Shown piece after piece: positions 1 to 5,066 of a DNA stretch of 5,066 bases. Where the stretch lies: positions 1 through 5,066 of the forward strand of contig JAIRYY010000001.1 of assembly GCA_031267485.1 (NCBI GenBank), given 5' to 3'. This DNA is from Tannerella sp. Lineage in GTDB: Bacteria > Bacteroidota > Bacteroidia > Bacteroidales > Tannerellaceae. The notes beneath the pieces were generated by a model. It ran no database searches. It had not been told where the DNA came from and saw only the letters and a list, made by a program, of their open reading frames with translations. Position numbers and translations under genes: made by a program. Every line of letters starts with the position of its first letter. Within the stretch, counting starts at the first letter, position 1.

Positions 1-150
1 GCGGCGGCAAATCTGTTGAAATTGAAAGAAAAGATTGACGCCGACAAAATGCGCGAACCTTCCTTCCTGCTCGTTCTGACCGGAGGTCAATTTGCTTATT
101 GTAGAAAAGACGGCGTCCGGATTGTCCCGATCGGATGTTTGAAAAATTGA
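1..150 (+). CDS. C-terminal fragment of a probable AAA/DUF4143-family ATP-binding protein (5' end outside window)
   Basis: Frame 1 is open from the window edge to a TGA at 148-150 and gives the last 49 residues of a protein. The fragment has a helical, lysine-rich start (LLKLKEKIDADKM) followed by EPSFLLVLTGGQFAY, then a short strand and the ending VPIGCLKN. From memory, this arrangement (KID...M.EPSFL.VLTG...AYRR.DGV.VVPIGCLK) is the extreme C-terminus of the Bacteroidota ATPases that pair an N-terminal AAA_14 P-loop domain with a C-terminal DUF4143 domain. The Walker motifs lie outside the window, so the ATPase assignment rests on tail resemblance only. Such proteins are scattered, often solitary genes of unclear role, sometimes discussed as toxin-antitoxin-like or accessory ATPases. 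The next gene lies 190 bp downstream on the same strand. The coding direction and stop are secure; the family name is moderately sure. Confidence 0.65.
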   Translation, partial: AAANLLKLKEKIDADKMREPSFLLVLTGGQFAYCRKDGVRIVPIGCLKN

Positions 151-340
151 TTTTAATGATTTGTAATAGTAAAGTCCCCGACGGCGCGGGCTTACCATAA
201 ACAACCAGCGATATGAGTAAAGAAATACAAAATACACAATCAAATATCGGCACGGGCTGCAAGCGCGCGCCGGCGGGGGCGGGTATGTTCCGTATAAATG
301 AAAGCGCAAAAATCAACGGTACAGGAAATTCGCAAACGGT
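151..340. other. Spacer between the ATPase tail and the phosphoesterase gene; no firm gene or promoter
   Basis: The first part (151-258) is A/T-rich, and the sequence then changes abruptly to a GC-rich block at about 259-285 that includes the 8-bp palindrome CGCCGGCG at 268-275. An imperfect inverted repeat spans 169-195: GTAAAGTCCC on the left can pair, with single-base bulges, with GGGCTTAC on the right. It lacks a following T-run, so I do not call it a rho-independent terminator. I found no exact TAnnTTTG promoter element on the + strand. A 43-codon reading frame (213-344) ends inside the start region of the next gene. It has no recognisable product and no ribosome binding site, and is treated as doubtful. 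Confidence 0.5.
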
Positions 341-976
341 TTGAACATACTCTTTCTTTCAGACACTCATGCGCAGCATCGAAGGCTGGCAAGCCTCCCC
401 CGCGCCGATATGATCATTCACGGCGGCGACGTTTCGGGACGGGGAGCCGAAGGAGATGTAATGGATTTCATCGACTGGTTCTGCTCGCTTGACTGCAGGT
501 ACAGGATTTTCATCGCCGGCAATCATGATTTTCATCTCGAACGCACTTCTGCCTCCACCATTCAACGGCTATTGCATGGAAACGCTTATTATCTCTGCGA
601 TTCGGGCATCGAAATCGAGGGGTTGAAATTTTGGGGTTCGCCAATAAGTCCGTTTTACCACAACTGGGCGTTCAACCGTATCCGTGGCCAGGACATCATG
701 CGGCATTGGGCGCTTATACCCGACGATACCGACGTATTGATAACGCACGGCCCGCCTGCGGGCATACTTGACTTGACGGCCGGCGGAGTACATGCCGGCT
801 GCGAGGATTTATTACAGACAGTCCGGCGCATCCGTCCCCGTTATCATCTTTTCGGACATATCCATGAGGCTTACGGCAAGTTCTCCACCCATACCGCCAC
901 GTTCATCAACGGTTCGGTACTTGATTTCAATCATCAGCCCGCAAATCGGCCGGTTATCATTCGTTTAAAGAAATAA
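341..976 (+). CDS. Calcineurin-like metallophosphoesterase, MPPED/239FB type
   Basis: This 211-residue cytoplasmic protein has no signal peptide or membrane segment. It carries the whole metal-binding set of the calcineurin-like phosphoesterase fold: D8-x-H10 in LSDTH, GD at 29-30, GNHD at 60-63, H136 in ITHGPP, and GHIH at 172-175. These residues normally hold two divalent metals and hydrolyse phosphoesters. The stretches FWGSPISPFYHNWAFNR (98-113), THGPPAGILD (135-144) and FGHIHEAYG (171-179) fit the subgroup related to animal MPPED1/MPPED2 (239FB), whose members have been reported to act on cyclic nucleotides. The substrate here is unknown. The start is TTG at 341, because the frame has a stop at 299-301, no ATG or GTG lies between, and TTG places the LFLSDTH strand at the usual distance from the N-terminus. 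A weak AGGAAA lies at 323-328, 12 nt upstream. The gene is convergent with lepA, 27 bp away, with no clear terminator in the gap. Confidence 0.93.
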   Translation: MNILFLSDTHAQHRRLASLPRADMIIHGGDVSGRGAEGDVMDFIDWFCSLDCRYRIFIAGNHDFHLERTSASTIQRLLHGNAYYLCDSGIEIEGLKFWGSPISPFYHNWAFNRIRGQDIMRHWALIPDDTDVLITHGPPAGILDLTAGGVHAGCEDLLQTVRRIRPRYHLFGHIHEAYGKFSTHTATFINGSVLDFNHQPANRPVIIRLKK

Positions 977-1003
977 TCCTGTAAGTCATCACGCGGCGGG
1001 CGC

Positions 1004-2791
1004 CTAATCCAGTTTCAGTACGGCGAGGAAGGCTTTCTGGGGGACTTCGACCGTGCCGATTTGTTTCATGCGTTTCTTGCCCTCCTTCTGTTTTTCGAGC
1101 AGTTTCCGTTTGCGGGAGACGTCGCCGCCATAGCATTTGGCCGTGACGTCCTTGCGGACGGCTTTTATGGTCTCGCGGGCTATGATTTTCGAGCCGATGG
1201 CGGCCTGGATGGCCACGTCGAACTGCTGGCGGGGGATGAGTTCCTTCAGTTTCTCGCACATCCGGCGGCCGAACGTGACGCTGTTGTCGAAATGCGTCAG
1301 GGTGGAGAGCGCGTCGACCGGCTCGCCGTTCAGCAGGACGTCGAGTTTCACCAGCTTGCCCGGACGGTAGCCGTGAAGATGATAGTCAAACGACGCATAG
1401 CCTTTCGACATGCTTTTCAGTTTGTCGTAGAAATCAATGACAATCTCGCCCAGCGGCATATCGTAGATAATCTCGATGCGGTCGCCGGCGATATATTCCT
1501 GTTTCACCAGTATGCCGCGCTTACCGAGACAGAGGGTCATGATGGGGCCGATGTACGTCGTCCGCGTAATCACGGAGGCGCGGATGTAGGGCTCGTCGAT
1601 GCGTTCGATAAGCGTCGGGTCGGGCAGGCCGCCGGGATTGTGCACCTCCGTGCAGTTGCCTTTGCGGTCGTACACTTTGTAGGAGACGTTGGGTACGGTC
1701 GTGATCACATCCATATTAAACTCCCGGTCCAGGCGTTCCTGAACGATTTCCATGTGCAGCAGGCCCAGAAAGCCGCAGCGGAAACCGAAGCCCAGGGCGA
1801 CGGAACTCTCCGGCTGGAAGGTCAGCGAGGCGTCGTTCAGCTGCAGTTTCTCGAGCGAGGCGCGCAGGTTCTCAAATTCCTCCGGCTCAATCGGATAGAC
1901 GCCGGCAAACACCATCGGCTTGACTTCCTCGAAGCCGGCTATGCCTGCCGTCGCCGGACGCCGGACGTGGGTAATCGTGTCCCCCACCCTGACTTCCTTC
2001 GACGTTTTTATTCCCGAAATGATGTAGCCCACATCGCCTGTACGCACTTCGCCGCGGGGACTGGGCAAGAGTTTCAGCACGCCGACCTCGTCCGCGTCGT
2101 ACTCCTTCCCGGTAGCGATGAACTTCACCGGGTCGCCCTTGCGAATCACGCCGTTAACGACCTTGAAATAGGCGATTATCCCGCGAAAGGGATTGAAGAC
2201 GGAATCGAAAATCAGGCATTGCAGGGGAGCCTCCGGATTGCCTACGGGCGGGGGCGTGCGGTCTACGATCGCATTCAGAATCCCGTACACGCCCTCGCCC
2301 GTCTTGCCGCTGGCGCGCAGAATCGAATCGCGACGGGAGCCGAGCAGCTCGACAATCTGGTCTTCCACCTCTTCGGGCATTGCGCTGGGGAGGTCTATCT
2401 TGTTGATGACGGGAATGATTTCCAGGTCGTTCTCCAGCGCCATGTACAGGTTGGAGATTGTCTGCGCCTGGATGCCCTGCGCGGCGTCGACAATGAGCAG
2501 CGCGCCCTCGCACGCGGCGATGGAACGCGACACCTCGTAGGAGAAATCGACGTGTCCCGGAGTGTCGATAAGATTCAGTATGTATTTTTCGCCCCGGTAT
2601 TCATACTCCATCTGTATCGCGTGACTTTTTATCGTGATGCCCCGTTCGCGTTCGAGTTCCATATCGTCGAGCACCTGCTCCTGCATGTTTTTGGCGTCTA
2701 TCGTCTTCGTGTACTCCAGCAGACGGTCGGCCAGGGTGCTCTTTCCGTGGTCAATATGAGCGATAATACAAAAGTTCCGAATGTGATTCAT
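1004..2791 (-). CDS. lepA: Elongation factor 4 (LepA), ribosome-associated translational GTPase
   Basis: LepA is a GTPase related to EF-G that binds the ribosome and has been linked to back-translocation, stalled ribosomes and 30S biogenesis; its exact physiological role is debated. The 595-residue product has the usual family length. GTPase motifs are intact: G1 AHIDHGKST (11-19), G2 in ERERGITIK (47-55), G3 DTPGH (76-80) with the catalytic histidine at 80, G4 NKID (130-133) and G5 SGKTG (161-165). The EF-G-like domains follow, including [19 protein letters not shown] (336-354). The LepA-specific C-terminal domain is present, with [15 protein letters not shown] (519-533), [20 protein letters not shown] (546-565) and the terminal [13 protein letters not shown]. 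Domain IV of EF-G is absent, as expected. The ATG at 2791 begins [17 protein letters not shown], the standard N-terminus, with an A/T-rich leader and no Shine-Dalgarno sequence. The stop is TAG. No lepB follows, unlike in Escherichia coli. Codon use is biased: from 2791 down to 1061 there are no TTA, CTA or TCA codons. Confidence 0.99.
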   Translation of the reverse strand: MNHIRNFCIIAHIDHGKSTLADRLLEYTKTIDAKNMQEQVLDDMELERERGITIKSHAIQMEYEYRGEKYILNLIDTPGHVDFSYEVSRSIAACEGALLIVDAAQGIQAQTISNLYMALENDLEIIPVINKIDLPSAMPEEVEDQIVELLGSRRDSILRASGKTGEGVYGILNAIVDRTPPPVGNPEAPLQCLIFDSVFNPFRGIIAYFKVVNGVIRKGDPVKFIATGKEYDADEVGVLKLLPSPRGEVRTGDVGYIISGIKTSKEVRVGDTITHVRRPATAGIAGFEEVKPMVFAGVYPIEPEEFENLRASLEKLQLNDASLTFQPESSVALGFGFRCGFLGLLHMEIVQERLDREFNMDVITTVPNVSYKVYDRKGNCTEVHNPGGLPDPTLIERIDEPYIRASVITRTTYIGPIMTLCLGKRGILVKQEYIAGDRIEIIYDMPLGEIVIDFYDKLKSMSKGYASFDYHLHGYRPGKLVKLDVLLNGEPVDALSTLTHFDNSVTFGRRMCEKLKELIPRQQFDVAIQAAIGSKIIARETIKAVRKDVTAKCYGGDVSRKRKLLEKQKEGKKRMKQIGTVEVPQKAFLAVLKLD

Positions 2792-2817
2792 TTAAAATAA
2801 TTCTAAATTTTGAGGCG

Positions 2818-2825
2818 CAAAGTTA
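2818..2825 (-). promoter_or_regulatory. Putative lepA promoter, Bacteroidota -7 element
   Basis: Read on the minus strand, 2825 to 2818 is TAACTTTG, a perfect match to the Bacteroidota primary sigma factor -7 consensus TAnnTTTG. Transcription would start roughly at 2810-2813, leaving a leader of about 20 nt before the lepA ATG at 2791. No TTTG is present at the usual 19-21 nt upstream spacing, so the -33 half is weak or absent. The call rests on motif match and position only. Confidence 0.6.
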
Positions 2826-2847
2826 CTAATTAATGGCATAAAAACAC

Positions 2848-2855
2848 TATTTTTG
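2848..2855 (+). promoter_or_regulatory. Putative promoter of the TPR-protein gene, Bacteroidota -7 element
   Basis: Positions 2848-2855 read TATTTTTG, a perfect match to TAnnTTTG. A start near 2860-2863 would give a leader of about 25 nt before the ATG at 2888. The best -33 candidate at the normal spacing is the poor TTAC at 2823-2826, which overlaps the lepA -7 element on the other strand. The A/T-rich setting and the position directly ahead of a start codon support the call, but it is sequence inference only. Confidence 0.55.
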
Positions 2856-2887
2856 GCGCGGCTTTTACTTTTAAATAAAAAACGGAA

Positions 2888-5059
2888 ATGACAGTACAGC
2901 AAATACGGACCGTCTACGGACAGACCCTGAAATCGCTTGATGAAAGAGCATTGAAGCGCACATTCGACTTTTTACGCACCTTAATGGCCGCCCCGGGCGC
3001 GTACCCGTTTCAGGAGGAGGCGGACGCGCTCGAGGATACCTACCGGCGGCTGCTGTTTTATTACGCCGAGGGTTCGACTGACCCCATGCAGACGAAGATT
3101 TACAACGAGCTTACGGCCTCCGCCTACGAACTGGCCGACCGTATCATGCAGAACGCCCTCATCAGGGAATCCCCCGAACTGTATTATGCCGCGAGGCGCA
3201 CGTTCGACGCGCATCCGGAAAACATGGCGGAACTCATCGAAGTCATCCTCTCATCGTACGAAATAGACGACAGGGTGTTTGCCGAAAAATCAACCGCCCT
3301 GCTTTTTAAACGGATATGGACTTCCGGCTATCTCGCGGAAGAGGAAGCAGCGAGCCTGCGCGCGGCGATCGGCGGGGAAAATGCGCCGCTGCCCGGAAAC
3401 GCGGCGGGCGCGGGACACATGACCATAGTGAACTGTCAGATTGTCTCGGCGCTTATTCTCGGACTGCAGGCGCAGTTCGACAAAAGGAAATTCCTCCTCC
3501 TCGGGATTGCCGCCGGAAGCGATGACCGGGAAGTGAAAATACGCGCATACACCGGCATCCTCATTACGCTCTATCTGTACCGGCGACGCATCGACTGCCT
3601 GCCGGAAATCGGGCATTGCCTGGATGCGCTGGCGGAACGGCCCGAATTTAGAAAAATCATCCACATGATTATCCTGCGCTTTATCCTCTCGCGCGAAACG
3701 GAAAAAATCTCAAACAGAATCCGGGACGAGTTAATCCCCGAAATGATGAAACTGCACCCGCACACGCCGCCGGGGGATGTGTCGCCGGAAAATTTCGAGG
3801 AGGGGATGAATCCCGAATGGATGGAAAAGCTGTCCGGCGGCAAACTGGGGAAGAAACTGGAAGAACTGAACCGGCTGCAGGAAGAGGGCGCGGACATTAT
3901 GCACTCGACTTTCATACACCTCAAAAATTTCCCGTTCTTCAACGAGACAGGCAACTGGTTCCTCCCTTTCAGCCGGAGCGTCGTCACGGCGCCGGAAAAG
4001 GATGCCGTCATGAAGTCGCTTGAGCTCATGACCGGCGCGGGATTCATGTGCAATTCCGACCTGTATTCCTTTTATTTCAGCCTCCGGCAGATGCCGGACG
4101 CAGGACGCCGGTTGATGACAGGCCGGCTTGAGGAACAGCTGAACGAGATCAACCGGCAGCGCAAGGCGGAAATTCAGACGGGAGATGACGCCTTCGAACG
4201 CATCGTCGGGCAGTACGTCCAGGACCTGTACCGCTTCTACAAACTCTACCCGCGCCGCGGCGAATTTAACGACATCTTCGAGCAGCGTCTCGACTTCCAC
4301 AACCTGCCTGTCCTGCAGGCTTGCTTCGCGGACAGGAACGACCTGACGGACATCGCGGATAATTACCTGCGCAAAAATTATTTCGACGATGCGCTGACCG
4401 TTTACGGACGCCTGTCGGAATCGTCCGGCGGCGACGACGAGACGCTGTACCAGAAGACCGGCTACTGCCGGCAGATGAGCGGCGACTACGGCGGCGCGAT
4501 AGCGGATTACGCCAAAGCCGAAATCATCAACCCGGCAAGCAAATGGCTGCTGCGCCGCGCCGCACAGTGCTACCGTGCAGCCAGACAGCCCGCCAAAGCC
4601 GTCGATTATTACCTCCGGTACGAAAAACTCGACCCCGAAAATCTCTCCGTCCTGCTGAGCATCGGGTCGTGCTACCTGGACATGAAGAACTATCCCGAAG
4701 CCCTGAAATATTACTTTAAGGCCGATTACCTCGACGCCGGCAGCAACAAAGCCTGGCGCCCCATCGCCTGGTGCTCGTTCCTCACGGGAAAATACGACCA
4801 GGCGCGCAACTACTACGGTAAAATACTGTCATGCCGGCCCGATTCGCCGGACTACATGAATGCCGGCCACACGGAATGGGTTTTGCAAAACATCAGGGGA
4901 GCGCTCGCCCTGTACCGGAAATCCGCAGCGGCGACGGAAGGCGGCCACGAAAAATTCCGCGCCGCCTTCACCCGCGACATCCCCGAACTTGCCGCCGCCG
5001 GCATCGACCCCGCCGAAATCCCGCTGATACTCGACCAGCTGTCCTACTCGCCGGAATAA
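2888..5059 (+). CDS. Large cytoplasmic tetratricopeptide-repeat protein with an uncharacterised N-terminal region
   Basis: The 723-residue product has no signal peptide, lipobox or convincing transmembrane helix, so it is probably a soluble cytoplasmic scaffold or interaction protein; partners and function are unknown. Residues 1-160 look almost entirely helical. Residues 161-180 form a Gly/Ala/Pro-rich linker. Residues 181-285 contain amphipathic helix pairs (for example REVKIRAYTGILITLYLYRR, 214-233) that resemble HEAT-like helices, though I cannot assign them to a family. Residues 319-335 are highly charged and lead into a conserved-looking segment, STFIHLKNFPFFNETGNWF (340-358). Residues 483-686 are six TPR repeats, and the tail (687-723) ends IPLILDQLSYSPE. 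From memory this general form is widespread in Bacteroidales as an unnamed TPR protein. The ATG at 2888 is the first in frame and lies 96 bp from divergent lepA. The leader is A-rich without a properly spaced Shine-Dalgarno sequence. The gene is complete, with TAA at 5057-5059. Confidence 0.92.
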   Translation: MTVQQIRTVYGQTLKSLDERALKRTFDFLRTLMAAPGAYPFQEEADALEDTYRRLLFYYAEGSTDPMQTKIYNELTASAYELADRIMQNALIRESPELYYAARRTFDAHPENMAELIEVILSSYEIDDRVFAEKSTALLFKRIWTSGYLAEEEAASLRAAIGGENAPLPGNAAGAGHMTIVNCQIVSALILGLQAQFDKRKFLLLGIAAGSDDREVKIRAYTGILITLYLYRRRIDCLPEIGHCLDALAERPEFRKIIHMIILRFILSRETEKISNRIRDELIPEMMKLHPHTPPGDVSPENFEEGMNPEWMEKLSGGKLGKKLEELNRLQEEGADIMHSTFIHLKNFPFFNETGNWFLPFSRSVVTAPEKDAVMKSLELMTGAGFMCNSDLYSFYFSLRQMPDAGRRLMTGRLEEQLNEINRQRKAEIQTGDDAFERIVGQYVQDLYRFYKLYPRRGEFNDIFEQRLDFHNLPVLQACFADRNDLTDIADNYLRKNYFDDALTVYGRLSESSGGDDETLYQKTGYCRQMSGDYGGAIADYAKAEIINPASKWLLRRAAQCYRAARQPAKAVDYYLRYEKLDPENLSVLLSIGSCYLDMKNYPEALKYYFKADYLDAGSNKAWRPIAWCSFLTGKYDQARNYYGKILSCRPDSPDYMNAGHTEWVLQNIRGALALYRKSAAATEGGHEKFRAAFTRDIPELAAAGIDPAEIPLILDQLSYSPE
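4334..4945 (+). repeat. Six tandem TPR units encoded in the TPR-protein gene (protein-level repeat)
   Basis: Residues 483-686 divide into six units of exactly 34 residues, starting at 483, 517, 551, 585, 619 and 653. Most show the TPR pattern of a small or aromatic residue in helix A, a Gly/Ala before helix B (for example SGDYGGAIADYAKAEIINP, NYPEALKYYFKADYLD, GKYDQARNYYGKIL), and a proline or acidic residue near the unit end. The first unit (483-516) and the last (653-686) are more divergent. The units are not obvious DNA-level duplicates, so the array looks old. Such arrays form a superhelical groove that binds peptides or partner proteins; the ligand is not evident here. Confidence 0.88.
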
Positions 5060-5066
5060 ACGCGCT

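Noticed and set aside
268..283. GC-rich palindrome and G-runs as a regulatory site or quadruplex
   Set aside because: CGCCGGCG is a short palindrome likely in GC-rich DNA, and there are too few G-tracts for a quadruplex. Nothing else supports a function.
298..492. 64-codon frame starting at ATG 298
   Set aside because: It overlaps the phosphoesterase in another frame, is rich in Arg/Ser/Lys as out-of-frame GC-rich DNA often is, and shows no family features.
977..1003. Possible bidirectional terminator between the phosphoesterase gene and lepA
   Set aside because: The only complementarity in the gap is a GGC/GCC pair around 995-1004, too short for a stable stem, with no flanking T-run on either strand.
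1061..2800. 579-codon open frame on the + strand, antisense to lepA
   Set aside because: Its codons are in exact register with lepA codons, so it stays open only because lepA avoids TTA, CTA and TCA (whose complements are stops) across this span. The translation resembles no family, whereas lepA is certain. It is a codon-bias artefact.
2804..2812. Second possible + strand -7 element (TAAATTTTG)
   Set aside because: The TA and TTTG halves are separated by three bases instead of two, and the site would leave a long leader. The perfect element at 2848-2855 is better placed.
3571..4300. Minus-strand frames of 160 and 189 codons within the TPR gene
   Set aside because: Both lie wholly inside a well-supported coding sequence, overlap each other, and show no domain features or promoter. 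They are shadows of a GC-biased gene.

Overview
The window looks like a chromosomal housekeeping segment from a Bacteroidota genome, most likely order Bacteroidales, with a fairly G+C-rich coding complement. Three things point there. The intergenic region at 2792-2887 carries two perfect matches to the Bacteroidota -7 promoter element (TAnnTTTG). The starts lack Shine-Dalgarno sequences and are preceded by A/T-rich leaders. The protein families (the C-terminus of a DUF4143-type ATPase, and a long cytoplasmic TPR protein) have the look common in that order. I cannot fix family or genus from sequence alone.

Layout. Positions 1-150 hold the last 49 codons of a gene entering from the left, probably an AAA/DUF4143 ATP-binding protein. 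Positions 151-340 are a mostly non-coding spacer with a weak inverted repeat, an abrupt GC-rich block and a doubtful 43-codon reading frame. Positions 341-976 (+) encode a complete calcineurin-like metallophosphoesterase of the MPPED/239FB type, read from a TTG start. After a 27-bp gap the convergent gene lepA (1004-2791, -) encodes a full-length translational GTPase (elongation factor 4). A 96-bp A/T-rich divergent region (2792-2887) carries back-to-back promoters for lepA and for the gene at 2888-5059 (+), which encodes a 723-residue cytoplasmic protein. That protein ends in six TPR repeats in exact 34-residue phase and has a large N-terminal part of unknown function.

How the genes relate. 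lepA and the TPR gene could be co-regulated, or compete, through their shared promoter region. The phosphoesterase is convergent to lepA and has no promoter I can recognise, so it may depend on read-through from the left. I see no tRNA, rRNA, CRISPR array, insertion sequence, phage gene or defence cassette. The window does not reveal a clearly new system. The least explained item is the roughly 480-residue N-terminal region of the TPR protein.
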